In this document: positions 9,930-19,064 of the stretch, one piece after another
How positions within the stretch are numbered: the first letter of the stretch is position 1
Layout: each line of letters starts with the position of its first letter
Assembly: GCF_001883705.2 (NCBI RefSeq)
Contig: NZ_MDEQ02000003.1
Location: 62,001-126,000, forward strand
Source of the DNA: Burkholderia catarinensis
Lineage (GTDB): Bacteria > Pseudomonadota > Gammaproteobacteria > Burkholderiales > Burkholderiaceae
Reading direction: 5' to 3'
DNA length: 64,000 nt
The notes under the pieces: generated by a model
Databases searched by the model: none
What the model saw: the letters and a program-made list of their open reading frames with translations, nothing else
Told to the model about the DNA's origin: nothing
Program-made: the position numbers and the translations under genes

Positions 9930-11492
9930 ATGAACAAGCCGTATTCGTTCCCGATGTTCCGTCCGCGCGCGTTGTTCGCCGCGGGGGCAGGCGCGCTCGC
10001 ACTGTCGGTCGCGGTGCCCGCGTTCGCGCAGCAGAATGTCGTGGTCGCCGTGTACTCGACATTCACGACGATGGACCCGTACGACGCGAACGATACGGTG
10101 TCGCAGGCTGTCGTCAAGTCGTTCTACGAGGGTCTGTTCGGCTTCGACCGGAACATGAAGCTCGTCAACGTGCTGGCGACCAGCTACACGGCATCGCCGG
10201 ACGCGAAGGTGTACACGATCAAGCTGCGCCAAGGCGTGAAATTCCACGACGGCACCGAGTTCAATGCCGCCGCGGTGAAGGCGAATTTCGACCGCGTGAC
10301 CGATCCGGCGAACAAGCTGAAGCGTTACGGCCTGTTCCGGGTGATCGAGAAGACCGAAGTGGTCGATCCGACCACGGTGCGGTTCACGTTGCGCGAGCCG
10401 TTCTCGGCGTTCGTCAACACGCTCGCGCACCCGTCGGCGGTGATGATCTCGCCGGCCGCGCTGAAGAAGTGGGGGCGTGACGTGTCGCTGCATCCGGTCG
10501 GGACCGGGCCGTTCGAGTTCGTCGAATGGAAGCAGACCGATGACATGAAGGTGAAGAAATTCGCCGGCTACTGGAAGAAGGGCTACCCCAAGGTCGACAC
10601 GATCGACTGGAAGCCGGTGGTCGACAACAATACGCGCGCCGCGCTGATCAAGACCGGCGAGGCGGATTTCGCGTTCACGATTCCGTTCGAGCAGGCGAAC
10701 GATCTCAAGAGCAACCCGAAGGTCGACCTGATCGAGGCGCCGTCGATCATTCAGCGCTACATTTCGCTGAACACGCAGCAAAAGCCGTTCGACAACCCGA
10801 AGGTGCGTCAAGCGCTGAACTACGCGGTCAACAAGGATGCGCTCGCGAAGGTCGTGTTCGCCGGTTACGCGACACCGCAGACGGGAGTCGCGCCGATGGG
10901 CGTCGAATTCGCAACGAAGCTCGGGCCCTGGCCGTATGACCCGGCGAAGGCGCGCGCGCTGTTGAAGGAAGCCGGCTATCCGAACGGCTTCGAGTCGACG
11001 CTCTGGTCTGCCTACAATCACACGACGGCGCAGAAGCTGATCCAGTTCGTCCAGCAGCAGCTCGCGCAGGTCGGCGTGAAGGTGCAGGTGCAGGCGCTCG
11101 AGGCCGGTGAGCGGGTGGCGCGGGTGGAGAGCGCACAGGATCCGGCGAAGGCGCCGGTGCGGATGTACTACAGCGGCTGGTCGGCGTCGACCGGCGAGGC
11201 GAACTGGGCACTGTCGCCGCTGCTTGCTTCGGAGTCGGCGCCGCCGAAGCTGTACAACACGGCGTACTACAAGAACGGTCTGGTCGACGACGATCTCGCG
11301 CAGGCACTCTCCACGACCGATCGCACGAAGAAGGCCACCCTCTACGCCGATGCGCAGAAGCAGATCTGGTCCGACGCGCCGTGGATCTTCCTCGTGCAGG
11401 AGAAGATCGTCTACGCACGCAGCAAGCGCCTGCAGGGCATGTACGTGATGCCGGACGGCTCGTTCAACTTCGACGAAATCTCGCTGAAATGA
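9930..11492 (+). CDS. gsiB: Periplasmic peptide/glutathione-binding protein GsiB
   Basis: A 520-residue SBP_bac_5 solute-binding protein. A signal peptide spans ~1-34 (hydrophobic core [16 protein letters not shown], cleavage after AFA). The mature protein has the family landmarks [24 protein letters not shown] and [23 protein letters not shown]. It captures peptides in the periplasm and hands them to GsiCD. AGGAG lies 10 bases before the ATG. A 127-bp gap separates it from gsiA, and a stem-loop follows it, as expected for a binding protein made in excess over its permeases. Confidence 0.93.
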   Translation: MNKPYSFPMFRPRALFAAGAGALALSVAVPAFAQQNVVVAVYSTFTTMDPYDANDTVSQAVVKSFYEGLFGFDRNMKLVNVLATSYTASPDAKVYTIKLRQGVKFHDGTEFNAAAVKANFDRVTDPANKLKRYGLFRVIEKTEVVDPTTVRFTLREPFSAFVNTLAHPSAVMISPAALKKWGRDVSLHPVGTGPFEFVEWKQTDDMKVKKFAGYWKKGYPKVDTIDWKPVVDNNTRAALIKTGEADFAFTIPFEQANDLKSNPKVDLIEAPSIIQRYISLNTQQKPFDNPKVRQALNYAVNKDALAKVVFAGYATPQTGVAPMGVEFATKLGPWPYDPAKARALLKEAGYPNGFESTLWSAYNHTTAQKLIQFVQQQLAQVGVKVQVQALEAGERVARVESAQDPAKAPVRMYYSGWSASTGEANWALSPLLASESAPPKLYNTAYYKNGLVDDDLAQALSTTDRTKKATLYADAQKQIWSDAPWIFLVQEKIVYARSKRLQGMYVMPDGSFNFDEISLK

Positions 11493-11512
11493 CGGCGGTT
11501 CGCCCGCCACGC

Positions 11513-11540
11513 GGTGCCGGCGGCGCAATCCGCCGGCGCC
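11513..11540 (+). terminator. Intercistronic stem-loop between gsiB and gsiC
   Basis: GGTGCCGGCGG (11513-11523) pairs with CCGCCGGCGCC (11530-11540) around CGCAAT, giving an 11-bp stem with one G-T wobble. No U-run follows. Such stems after binding-protein genes usually stabilise the upstream message or attenuate the permease genes. Confidence 0.55.
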
Positions 11541-11559
11541 TTGACCCGATCGGTGCCCC

Positions 11560-12480
11560 ATGCTGAATTTTCTCGTCAAACGCCTGTTCGGCCTGCTGCC
11601 CACGCTCGCGATCGTCGCCGTGCTCGTGTTCCTGTTCGTGCACCTGCTGCCGGGCGATCCGGCGCGGCTCGCGGCCGGGCCGGAAGCCGACGACGCGACG
11701 GTCGCGCTCGTACGCGCCGACCTCGGCCTCGACAAGCCGATGCCGACCCAGTTCGCGAACTTCTTCGTGAAGATCGCGCACGGCGATTTCGGCATGTCGA
11801 CGCGCAGCAAGCGGCCGGTGTCGACCGAGATCGGCGAGCGCTTCATGCCGACGCTGCTGCTGACGCTCGTCAGCATGGTGTGGGCGACGCTGTTCGGGAT
11901 GGCGATCGGGATCGCGTCGGCGGTGTGGCGCAATCGCTGGCCCGACCGCATCGGGATGACGATCGCGGTGTCGGGCATCTCGTTTCCCGCGTTCGCGCTC
12001 GGCATGCTGCTGATGGAAATCTTCTCGGTGAAGCTCGGCTGGCTGCCGGTCGTGCCGGACGGCACGTGGAAGAGCTATGTGTTGCCGTCGCTCACGCTCG
12101 GCGCCGCGGTCGCGGCCGTGATGGCGCGCTTCACGCGCGCGTCGTTCGTCGAGGTGCTGAACGAGGATTTCGTGCGCACCGCGCGCGCGAAAGGCGTGCA
12201 CGAGCCGATGGTCGTGCTCAAGCACTGCCTGCGCAACGCGATGATCCCCGTCGTCACGATGATGGGGCTGCAGTTCGGCTTCCTGCTCGGCGGCTCGATC
12301 GTCGTCGAGGCCGTGTTCAACTGGCCGGGGCTCGGGCGACTGCTCGTCGACGCGGTGACGATGCGCGATTACCCGGTGATCCAGGCGATCGTGCTGCTGT
12401 TCTCGCTCGAATTCATCCTGATCAACCTGACCGTCGACGTGCTGTACGCGGTCATCAACCCGACCATCCGGTTCAAGTGA
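11560..12480 (+). CDS. gsiC: Peptide/glutathione ABC importer permease GsiC
   Basis: A 306-residue inner-membrane permease, the same length as E. coli GsiC. The start [16 protein letters not shown] and the segment [14 protein letters not shown] are characteristic of DppB/OppB permeases. The EAA-type coupling helix is visible as [26 protein letters not shown], followed by [14 protein letters not shown]. The C-terminal [18 protein letters not shown] is a family hallmark. It forms the pore with GsiD and contacts GsiA. Confidence 0.93.
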   Translation: MLNFLVKRLFGLLPTLAIVAVLVFLFVHLLPGDPARLAAGPEADDATVALVRADLGLDKPMPTQFANFFVKIAHGDFGMSTRSKRPVSTEIGERFMPTLLLTLVSMVWATLFGMAIGIASAVWRNRWPDRIGMTIAVSGISFPAFALGMLLMEIFSVKLGWLPVVPDGTWKSYVLPSLTLGAAVAAVMARFTRASFVEVLNEDFVRTARAKGVHEPMVVLKHCLRNAMIPVVTMMGLQFGFLLGGSIVVEAVFNWPGLGRLLVDAVTMRDYPVIQAIVLLFSLEFILINLTVDVLYAVINPTIRFK

Positions 12481-12488
12481 GGCGCAGC

Positions 12489-13382
12489 ATGAACGCGACT
12501 GTCCAGACCGCGGCGCCGGCCGCATCGAGCGCGATCCGCACGCCGTGGCGCGAATTCTGGCGCAAGTTCCGCAAGCAGACCGTCGCGCTCGCCGCGGGCG
12601 GCTTCGTGCTGGTGCTCGTCGTGCTGGCATTCGTCGGCCCGCACATCGTGCCGTTCGATCCGGAGAACTATTTCGACTACGACGCGCTGAATGCGGGGCC
12701 GTCAGCCGTGCACTGGTTCGGCGTCGATTCGCTCGGCCGCGACATCTTCAGCCGGATCATCGCGGGCACGCGCATCTCGCTCGCGGCCGGCTTCTTCTCG
12801 GTCGCGCTCGGCGCGTTGATCGGCACGATCTTCGGGCTGCTCGCCGGCTACTACGAAGGCTGGTGGGACCGCATCACGATGCGCGTGGCCGACGTGCTGT
12901 TCGCGTTCCCCGGCATCCTGCTGGCGATCGGCGTGGTCGCGATCCTCGGCAACGGGATGATCAACGTGATCTGCGCGGTCGCGATCTTCAGCATCCCGGC
13001 GTTCGCGCGGCTCGTGCGCGGCAACACGCTGATGCTCAAGCACATGACCTACGTCGAGGCCGCGCGCAGCATCGGCGCGTCGGACTGGACGATCATCATG
13101 CGGCACATCCTGCCGGGCACCGTGTCGTCGGTCGTCGTCTACTTCACGATGCGGATCGGCACGTCGATCATCACGGCCGCGAGCCTGTCGTTCCTCGGGC
13201 TCGGCGCGCAGCCGCCGACGCCGGAGTGGGGCGCGATGCTCAACGAGGCGCGCGCGGACATGGTGACGGCGCCGCACATCGCGGTGTTCCCGAGCCTCGC
13301 GATCTTCCTGACCGTGCTCGCGTTCAACCTGCTCGGCGACGGGCTGCGCGACGCGCTCGATCCGAAGCTGGAGCGCCGCTGA
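12489..13382 (+). CDS. gsiD: Peptide/glutathione ABC importer permease GsiD
   Basis: A 297-residue DppC-type permease. An N-terminal cytoplasmic segment ([11 protein letters not shown]) precedes the first helix. [21 protein letters not shown] is the conserved periplasmic motif; the coupling helix is [42 protein letters not shown] and [13 protein letters not shown] follow. ATG at 12489 is 8 bp after the gsiC stop. Its TGA shares one base with the ATG of the next gene, an aminopeptidase, indicating a single translational unit for uptake and hydrolysis. Confidence 0.93.
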   Translation: MNATVQTAAPAASSAIRTPWREFWRKFRKQTVALAAGGFVLVLVVLAFVGPHIVPFDPENYFDYDALNAGPSAVHWFGVDSLGRDIFSRIIAGTRISLAAGFFSVALGALIGTIFGLLAGYYEGWWDRITMRVADVLFAFPGILLAIGVVAILGNGMINVICAVAIFSIPAFARLVRGNTLMLKHMTYVEAARSIGASDWTIIMRHILPGTVSSVVVYFTMRIGTSIITAASLSFLGLGAQPPTPEWGAMLNEARADMVTAPHIAVFPSLAIFLTVLAFNLLGDGLRDALDPKLERR

Positions 13383-14455
13383 TGCGTGCAGCACCGATGT
13401 GGGCGGCGACGCTGCCGGCCGGGCCGCGCGGCACGATCGCCGACGTGCCGGGCGTGACCGTCGGCCATTGCACGCTCGATGCCGGCGACGTGCAGACGGG
13501 CGTGACCGTCGTGAAACCGCATCCGGGCGATGTATACCGCAGCAAGGTGCCGGCCGGTGCGGCCGTGATCAACGGCTTCGGCAAGAGCGTGGGGCTCGTG
13601 CAGGTCGACGAACTCGGCACGCTCGATACGCCGATCGCGCTGACCAACACGTTCGGCGTCGGCGCGGTCGCGCAGGCGCAGATCCGCGCGGCGATCGCGG
13701 CGAACCCGCAGGTCGGCCGCGACTGGTCGACCGTCAACCCGCTCGTGTTCGAGTGCAACGACGGCTATCTGAACGATATCCAGGCATTCGCGGTCACGGC
13801 CGCGCATTACGACGACGCGTGCCGCGCGGCGTCGCGCGATGTCGCACGCGGCGCGGTGGGCGCCGGGCGCGGGATGTCGTGCTTCGACCTGAAGGGCGGG
13901 ATCGGCTCGGCGTCGCGTGTCGCCGTCGCGGCCGGCAGGCCCTATACGGTCGGCGCGCTCGTGCTCGCGAATTTCGGCCGGCTGCCGATGCTGGCGCTCG
14001 GCGGCGTGCCGCTCGGGCGCATCGTCGCGCAACGGCGTGCGGCCGGGGCCGCGCATGCGGCGCCGCCCGAGCAGGGCTCGATCATCCTGTTGCTTGCCAC
14101 CGACGCGCCGCTCGACGCGCGGCAACTGTCGCGGCTCGCGCGCCGCGCGGGCGCGGGGCTGGCCCGCACGGGTTCCGTCTACGGGCATGGCAGCGGCGAC
14201 ATCGCGCTCGCATTCTCGACCGCATACACGATCGCGCACGACGCGGCGACGATCGCGCTGCCGGCCCTCGTGGCCGATGCGGCGCTCGATCCGCTGTTCA
14301 TGGCCGCGGCCGAGAGCGTCGAGCACGCGATCGCCGACGCGCTGCTGCAGGCCGTGACGGTCGCCGGGCGCGACGGCCACGTGCGGCAATCGCTGCACGA
14401 TGCGCTGCCCGATCTCGAGCGCCTGTTCAACGAAGGATGTTTTGCCCAGTCATGA
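13382..14455 (+). CDS. P1 (S58) family aminopeptidase, DmpA type
   Basis: A 357-residue self-processing N-terminal nucleophile hydrolase of the DmpA/BapA family. Cleavage at Gly232-Ser233 in the motif EQGSIILLLATDAPLD would expose Ser233 as nucleophile. Upstream landmarks are the N-terminal ITDVPGVTVGH-like segment (here IADVPGVTVGHCTLD), NGFGKSVGL and ECNDGYLN. DmpA removes N-terminal residues including D-residues, and relatives cleave beta-amino acid peptides. It has no signal peptide, so it acts on peptides imported by GsiABCD. It overlaps gsiD by one base and the next gene by four (ATGA). Confidence 0.92.
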   Translation: MRAAPMWAATLPAGPRGTIADVPGVTVGHCTLDAGDVQTGVTVVKPHPGDVYRSKVPAGAAVINGFGKSVGLVQVDELGTLDTPIALTNTFGVGAVAQAQIRAAIAANPQVGRDWSTVNPLVFECNDGYLNDIQAFAVTAAHYDDACRAASRDVARGAVGAGRGMSCFDLKGGIGSASRVAVAAGRPYTVGALVLANFGRLPMLALGGVPLGRIVAQRRAAGAAHAAPPEQGSIILLLATDAPLDARQLSRLARRAGAGLARTGSVYGHGSGDIALAFSTAYTIAHDAATIALPALVADAALDPLFMAAAESVEHAIADALLQAVTVAGRDGHVRQSLHDALPDLERLFNEGCFAQS

Positions 14456-15279
14456 AGATCCTGATTTCGATCGACATCGAAGGCGTCGCCGGCGTGTTCG
14501 CCACCGAGCAGACGCGCGCCGGCAATCCGGAATACGAGCGCGCGCGCCGCTGGATGACCGCCGAGGCCAACGCGGCGATCGAAGGCGCGTTCGCGGGCGG
14601 CGCGCAGGCCGTCTGGATCAACGATTCGCATGGCAGCTTTCGCAACCTGCTGCCCGACGGGCTCGATGCGCGCACCCGCGTCGTGCTCGGCAAGCCGCGC
14701 ACGCTCGGGATGATGACGGGCCTCGAACAGCAGCCCGATCTCGTGTTCATGATCGGCTATCACGCGAAATCGCAGACGCGCGGCGTGCTCGCGCACACGA
14801 TCAACAGCTTCGCGTTCACCCAGGTGTGGCTGAACGGCGTCGAACTCGGCGAAGCCGGGCTGTACGGCGCGCTGGCGCGTGAATATGGCGCGCACGTCGC
14901 GCTGGCGACGGGCGACGACGTGTTCGCCGAGGAAACGCGGCTGCTGTTTCCGGATGCGCGTTTCGAGACGGTCAAGACGGCCGGCGGCGCATCGAGCGGC
15001 GACACGCTCACGCCCGCCGCGTCGTGTGCCCGGATCGCGACCGCCGCGCGCGAAGCGGTCGCGCAGGCGCTGTCGGCTGGCTTGCGCGCGGGCGCCCATC
15101 GGCCTGCGCCGGCTGCTTGCACGCTGCGCGTGCAGACAGCCGCGCTTGCCGACCTGTTCTGCGTGCTGCCGTCGCTCGAGCGCGTCGATGCGGTGACGCT
15201 GCGCTTCGACGGGCCTTCGGTCGAGCACGTGGTGCGCACGCTGAACAGCCTGTCGGCGATGTCGTTCATGCTGCGGTGA
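14452..15279 (+). CDS. M55 family D-aminopeptidase (DppA type)
   Basis: A 275-residue metallopeptidase of the M55 family. Candidate zinc ligands align with the Bacillus DppA pattern: Asp8 and Glu10 in SIDIEGVAG, His60 in NDSHGSFRN, His104 in GYHAKSQTRGVLAHTINS and a glutamate near 134 in ELGEAG. It releases N-terminal D-amino acids from short peptides in the cytoplasm. With the DmpA-type enzyme and the importer in the same coupled operon, it suggests use of peptidoglycan-derived or other D-residue peptides. It is the last gene of the operon. Confidence 0.92.
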   Translation: MKILISIDIEGVAGVFATEQTRAGNPEYERARRWMTAEANAAIEGAFAGGAQAVWINDSHGSFRNLLPDGLDARTRVVLGKPRTLGMMTGLEQQPDLVFMIGYHAKSQTRGVLAHTINSFAFTQVWLNGVELGEAGLYGALAREYGAHVALATGDDVFAEETRLLFPDARFETVKTAGGASSGDTLTPAASCARIATAAREAVAQALSAGLRAGAHRPAPAACTLRVQTAALADLFCVLPSLERVDAVTLRFDGPSVEHVVRTLNSLSAMSFMLR

Positions 15280-15314
15280 GGCGCGCCGCAACGATGCCGC
15301 TGGCGCGCGGCGGG

Positions 15315-16094
15315 TCAGTCGCTGCCGCCGGGGCTGCCTGTCGCGGCGAGCAGGAACGCTTCCATCGCCGCGACCAGCGCGAGCGGCGTCTCGTTCATCG
15401 GATAGTGGCCCGCATTGCGCAGCACGTCGACGGTGGCGAGCGGATAGCGCCGCAGGTAGGTGCGGGCCATCAGCGCCGCGTCGAACGCCGGATCGTGCTC
15501 GCCGATCAGCACTTTCACCGGATGGACGCCCGCGATCTCGTCGCTGAAATCCGTATCGGCCCACGCGCGGAAGTACGCGCCGAATGCTTGCGCCGACGAA
15601 CGGGCTGCCGAATACGCGGCTTTCCACTCGATCCAGGCGGCGGGCAGCCGGCCGCCCGTGCTGCGATCGATGATGGTCCTGCGATCGGCAACGTGGCCGG
15701 CGGCGCGCTCGAATAGCGCGCGCCGTTCCGCGTCGAACGGCAGGCCGCCGCAAGGCACGGGCGCGATCGGCACCAGCGCGCGCACGCGGTCGGGTGCGAC
15801 GGCGGCGATCTTCTCGATCGCCATGCCGCCCATCGAATGGCCGACGAGGCTGAAGGTCGGGAAATCGAGTGCGTCGGCAAGCGCGAGCGCGTCGGCGGCG
15901 ATCTCGTCGATCGTGTAGTCGCCGCGTGTGTCGCGCATGCGGCCGTAACCGCGGTAGTCCATGAACACATAGCTGAAGTGCTCGCGCGACAGCCACGCTT
16001 CGACGGGTTCGAACGCGCGGGCGTCGCCGAACCAGCCGTGCAGCACGAGAACAGGGTGGGGGCCGTCCCCCACGCGATGAAACGTATTCGGCAT
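15315..16094 (-). CDS. Alpha/beta hydrolase
   Basis: A 259-residue single-domain alpha/beta hydrolase. The oxyanion region is VLHGWFGD, the nucleophile elbow is LVGHSMGGMA (Ser), the acid is Asp in LIGEHDPAFD, and the histidine lies in NAGHYPMNET. The start at 16094 is preferred over an ATG at 16115 because GGAG lies 7 bases before it. The substrate is not evident. It is divergent from an AraC regulator across a short region containing a perfect palindrome, so that regulator probably controls it. Confidence 0.88.
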   Translation of the reverse strand: MPNTFHRVGDGPHPVLVLHGWFGDARAFEPVEAWLSREHFSYVFMDYRGYGRMRDTRGDYTIDEIAADALALADALDFPTFSLVGHSMGGMAIEKIAAVAPDRVRALVPIAPVPCGGLPFDAERRALFERAAGHVADRRTIIDRSTGGRLPAAWIEWKAAYSAARSSAQAFGAYFRAWADTDFSDEIAGVHPVKVLIGEHDPAFDAALMARTYLRRYPLATVDVLRNAGHYPMNETPLALVAAMEAFLLAATGSPGGSD

Positions 16095-16183
16095 GTCCGC
16101 TCCAATGAAGTGCAATCCGGCCGATCAGGCCGACGGGTCCCGCGGCCGTGAGGTCGCGCAACGGTGGAGCGGATCGTAGATCG

Positions 16184-16206
16184 ATCGAAGGCGACCCGCC
16201 TTCGAT
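16184..16206. promoter_or_regulatory. Perfect palindrome between hydrolase and AraC genes
   Basis: ATCGAAGGC (16184-16192) and GCCTTCGAT (16198-16206) form a perfect 9-bp inverted repeat with a 5-bp spacer. It lies in the divergent intergenic region and would sit inside the AraC coding sequence if the upstream GTG were used, which argues for the start at 16236. It is a candidate operator for both genes. Confidence 0.55.
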
Positions 16207-16235
16207 ATCGGGTCATTGATGATGGAATTCGGGCC

Positions 16236-17015
16236 GTGAGAAATACGCTTCTAGATCCCTACGAACACATTCCCCGGAGCGTGGTCGTGACCGCCAACGA
16301 CTATGCGGCGGGCACGACGTTTCCGGAGCACGCGCACGGGCGCGGGCAATTCGCGTTCGCGTCGCGCGGCACGATCAGCGTGTCGACGCCGCACGGGCGC
16401 TGGCTGGTGCCGCCGCAGCGCGCATGCTGGGTGCCGGCCGGCGTGCGGCACGAAATGACGATGACCGGGCCGGTCACGATGCTCAACACGTTCGTGTCCG
16501 GCGACGCCGCGCAGGCGGCGGGCCTGCCCGGGCAGTGCGGCGTCTATGGCGTATCGGCGCTGCTGCGGCAACTGATCGACGATGCGGTCGACCTGCCGGC
16601 CATGTACGACGTCGACGGGCGTGCGGGCAAGCTGATGGCGCTGCTGGTCGCGGAAATCGCGACGATGCCGCGCCTGTCGCTGCATGCGCCGCTGCCGGCT
16701 GACGCACGGCTCGCGAAGGTGTGCCGGCACCTGCTCGCGTCGCCGTCGATCGAGGCCGATCTCGACCGCGTGGCCGCCGATGCGGGCGTGAGCCGGCGCA
16801 CGTTCACGCGGCAGTTTCGCGCGCAAACGGGCGTGAGTTTTGCCGCATGGCGCCAGCAGGTGTGCATGCTCGCGGCGATCGCCCGCCTGAGCGACGGGCA
16901 GCCGGTGACGCGCGTCGCGCTCGATCTCGGGTACGCGAGCGCAAGCGCGTTCACGTCGGCGTTTCGCCGCATTCTGGGCGACACGCCGAGCCGGTATCTG
17001 GAGATCCGGCGCTAG
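16236..17015 (+). CDS. AraC-family transcriptional regulator with N-terminal cupin
   Basis: A 259-residue regulator. The N-terminal cupin-like sensor (about 15-120) contains PEHAHGRGQFAFASRG and WLVPPQRACWVPAGVRHEM. The C-terminal AraC DNA-binding domain has two helix-turn-helix units, the first around DLDRVAADAGVSRRTFTRQF and the second VTRVALDLGYASASAFTSAFRR. GTG at 16236 was preferred to the in-frame GTG at 16164: the 24 intervening codons lack the strong GC third-position bias seen elsewhere and contain a palindrome. It probably regulates the divergent hydrolase gene. Confidence 0.87.
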   Translation: MRNTLLDPYEHIPRSVVVTANDYAAGTTFPEHAHGRGQFAFASRGTISVSTPHGRWLVPPQRACWVPAGVRHEMTMTGPVTMLNTFVSGDAAQAAGLPGQCGVYGVSALLRQLIDDAVDLPAMYDVDGRAGKLMALLVAEIATMPRLSLHAPLPADARLAKVCRHLLASPSIEADLDRVAADAGVSRRTFTRQFRAQTGVSFAAWRQQVCMLAAIARLSDGQPVTRVALDLGYASASAFTSAFRRILGDTPSRYLEIRR

Positions 17016-17401
17016 CCGGAAGGAATCGGCAGGCGGCGCGTGCCGCGCCGGTTCGCCTGTTGCAGCCGTAAAAAAATACGCGCCTGCCCACTTCGGCCAG
17101 ACGCGTTTCAAGGCACTCGGTCAGAAAAAATGCGCGAACAGCCTGCCGGGCAGGGTCGCGCATGGTTTGCTTGATTGTTGCTCGATCCGATTTAATCCTG
17201 TCGGCTCGTTGTGGATACCGAAGGATACGCCGCATAACGCGCAAACGATATCCCGCTGGCCCGACGATTCATGTGCTTCCGCAGCATGCGTTTCAATCGC
17301 GCGTTCGATGTTCGTGCCGGACGCCCGGGTAACAGGCATCGGCAACCGCGACGGGGTGCGATGCGGCGCAGCATCGAATGATTGCGACGGAACACGGAAA
17401 A
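17016..17401. other. Intergenic region between AraC gene and pcaG terminator
   Basis: No gene with coding bias is visible. A short hairpin (CGGCGCG-TGC-CGCGCCG, 17034-17050) follows the AraC stop codon and may end that transcript. The rest is of mixed composition with several AT-richer patches. Confidence 0.4.
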
Positions 17402-17443
17402 CGCCGCGTGGCGCGATGCCGGTCGGTATCGCGCCACGCGGCG
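17402..17443 (-). terminator. Rho-independent terminator of pcaHG
   Basis: CGCCGCGTGGCGCGAT (17402-17417) and ATCGCGCCACGCGGCG (17428-17443) form a perfect 16-bp stem with a 10-base loop. Read on the minus strand it lies 40 bp after the pcaG stop codon and is followed by TTTTCCG. Confidence 0.8.
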
Positions 17444-17483
17444 GTGCGGTTGCATGCGAAGCCGGCGTGCACCGGCGCATGCG

Positions 17484-18077
17484 TCAAACGTCGAAGAACA
17501 CCGTTTCGTCCGGCCCCTGCATGCGGATGTCGAAGCGGTAGACGACCGGGCGTCCCGGCTGCGCGTCGCGCTTCGCGACGAGCGTCGCGCGGCGCTCGGC
17601 CGGCACGGCGTTCAGCACGGGGTCGGCCGCGTTTGCGGCGGCTTCGTCGTCGAAGTACACGCGCGTGAACGCATGGGTGAGGATCCCGCGCATCATCACG
17701 GTCACGTTGATGTGCGGCGCTTCGTCGGCGGTGATGCGGCCCGGCTTCACCGTCTCGACGACGAAGCGTTGTTGCGCATCGGTGCCCGTGCCGACCCGCG
17801 CGAAGCCCGTGAAGCCGGATTTCGCGATGTCGCCGCGCGAGGCGGGGTAGCGGCCCGCGCCGTCCACCTGCGTGAATTCGAGCACCGCGTCGCCGACGAC
17901 GTTGCCGTCGCCGTCGAACACCTGCCCGACCAGCAGCACGTGCTCGCCTTCGGCGTGCGCCGCGGCGATCGTCGGCGTGAACAGGCTTTTCAGGTCGTAG
18001 TCGTATTGCTGCGGGCACAGGCCGTATGCGAAGTACGGGCCGACCGTCTGCGAAGGGGTTTGCTTCAGCGTCGTCAT
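17484..18077 (-). CDS. pcaG: Protocatechuate 3,4-dioxygenase alpha subunit
   Basis: A 197-residue alpha subunit of the intradiol ring-cleaving dioxygenase that converts protocatechuate to 3-carboxy-cis,cis-muconate in the beta-ketoadipate pathway. The N-terminal TPSQTVGPYFAYGL is the family signature; PHINVTVMMRGILTHAFTRVYF occupies the position of the beta-subunit iron-binding strand but lacks the iron ligands, as expected for PcaG. It starts 3 bp after pcaH, so the two are co-translated. A strong terminator follows. Confidence 0.95.
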   Translation of the reverse strand: MTTLKQTPSQTVGPYFAYGLCPQQYDYDLKSLFTPTIAAAHAEGEHVLLVGQVFDGDGNVVGDAVLEFTQVDGAGRYPASRGDIAKSGFTGFARVGTGTDAQQRFVVETVKPGRITADEAPHINVTVMMRGILTHAFTRVYFDDEAAANAADPVLNAVPAERRATLVAKRDAQPGRPVVYRFDIRMQGPDETVFFDV

Positions 18078-18080
18078 GGT

Positions 18081-18788
18081 TCAGCGCTCCATCGGGGTAG
18101 CGTCGCGGCCGCGCAGCACGATGTCGAATTCGTAGCCGAGCGCATAGCCTTCTTCGGTGATGTCCATCGAGAAGCGCGAGATCAGGCGATCGCGCGCGGC
18201 CTCGGGCGTGCCCTGGAAGATCGGGTCGTACGCGAGCAGCGGGTCGCCGGGGAAGTACATCTGCGTGACGAGACGCGAGCTGAAGTAATCGCCGAACAGC
18301 GAGAAGTGGATGTGATTCGGGCGCCACGCGTTCGGATGGTTGCCCCACGGATACGCGCCGGGCTTGATCGTCAGGAAGCGGTAGCGGCCTTCGTCGTCGG
18401 TCAGGCAGCGGCCTGCGCCGAGGAAGTTCGGGTCGAGCGGCGCGTCGTGCTGGTCGACCTTGTGCACGTAGCGGCCGGCCGCGTTCGCCTGCCACACCTC
18501 GACGAGCGTGTTGCGCACGGGCTTGCCGCCTTCGTCGAGCACGCGGCCCGTGACGATCATGCGCTCGCCGAGCGGCTCGCCGTTCTTCACGGCGTTCTTC
18601 GTCAGGTCGTGGTCGAGCGCGCCGAGATCCTCGGCGCCGTAGACGGGTGCGTACTGGTCGCGCAGCTTGTCCTTCAGCGGGATCAGCGGGCGGGTCGGGC
18701 CGCGCTTAACCGACGAACGGTACTCGGGGTGGACATAGGCCGGATGCGACGGCCAGTCGCGCGGCGTGAGGATCGTGGGGGAATCCAT
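18081..18788 (-). CDS. pcaH: Protocatechuate 3,4-dioxygenase beta subunit
   Basis: A 235-residue catalytic subunit holding the non-heme Fe(III). The four iron ligands are visible: Tyr107 (AAGRYVHKVDQHD), Tyr146 (KPGAYPWGN), His159 and His161 (RPNHIHFSLFG), one residue offset from the Pseudomonas numbering. It forms the (alpha-beta-Fe)n complex with PcaG in the cytoplasm. The region upstream (18841-18896) carries a PcaQ-type operator, so induction by the beta-ketoadipate pathway intermediate through PcaQ is expected. The other pca genes are not in this window. Confidence 0.96.
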   Translation of the reverse strand: MDSPTILTPRDWPSHPAYVHPEYRSSVKRGPTRPLIPLKDKLRDQYAPVYGAEDLGALDHDLTKNAVKNGEPLGERMIVTGRVLDEGGKPVRNTLVEVWQANAAGRYVHKVDQHDAPLDPNFLGAGRCLTDDEGRYRFLTIKPGAYPWGNHPNAWRPNHIHFSLFGDYFSSRLVTQMYFPGDPLLAYDPIFQGTPEAARDRLISRFSMDITEEGYALGYEFDIVLRGRDATPMER

Positions 18789-18840
18789 CGGGCGTCTCCT
18801 GATAGGTATTTCGCGAAGTGCGATGGCACGACTTTAGCCA

Positions 18841-18896
18841 ATCCGGAAAGTTATGCAAAATGACCTTTTTTCGCGAATCGCATAACCGTTTGTTAT
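18841..18896. promoter_or_regulatory. PcaQ-type operator upstream of pcaH
   Basis: The block contains GTTATGC (18850-18856), 23 bp, GCATAACC (18880-18887), then 4 bp and GTTAT, so ATAACC-N4-GTTAT at 18882-18896. Published PcaQ sites have the form ATAACC-N4-GGTTAA. The first 22 bases (18841-18862) recur exactly at 20522-20543 upstream of pcaQ, and the GTTATGC-N23-GCATAACC-N4-GTTAT arrangement is the same in both. Confidence 0.8.
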
Positions 18897-18916
18897 ATTT
18901 GCCGAGCCAATGAAAA

Positions 18917-18948
18917 TTCCGCCGGACAGGATGCCCTGTCCGGCGGAA
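18917..18948 (-). terminator. Rho-independent terminator after the YebB-like gene
   Basis: TTCCGCCGGACAGG (18917-18930) and CCTGTCCGGCGGAA (18935-18948) form a perfect 14-bp stem with a 4-base loop. On the minus strand TTTT follows the stem, and it lies about 115 bp after the stop codon of the 19065-19640 gene. It also insulates pcaH from read-through. Confidence 0.82.
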
Positions 18949-19064
18949 AAAGCGATCGGGCTTTGCGTCGTCGGTGACGACCCCGTGCACGGCCCTCCAG
19001 CCAGCCCGTCGCTGCTTTTTTTGTCTTTCTTCTTGTTGTTATCCGGTCTCCCCGAGCGTGCCCG

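Noticed and set aside
18825..18838. GG-N10-GC core (GGCACGACTTTAGC) near the pca operator
   Set aside because: It points away from pcaH into a region without a downstream gene on that strand; a chance match in GC-rich DNA. A similar chance core is at 28687-28700.
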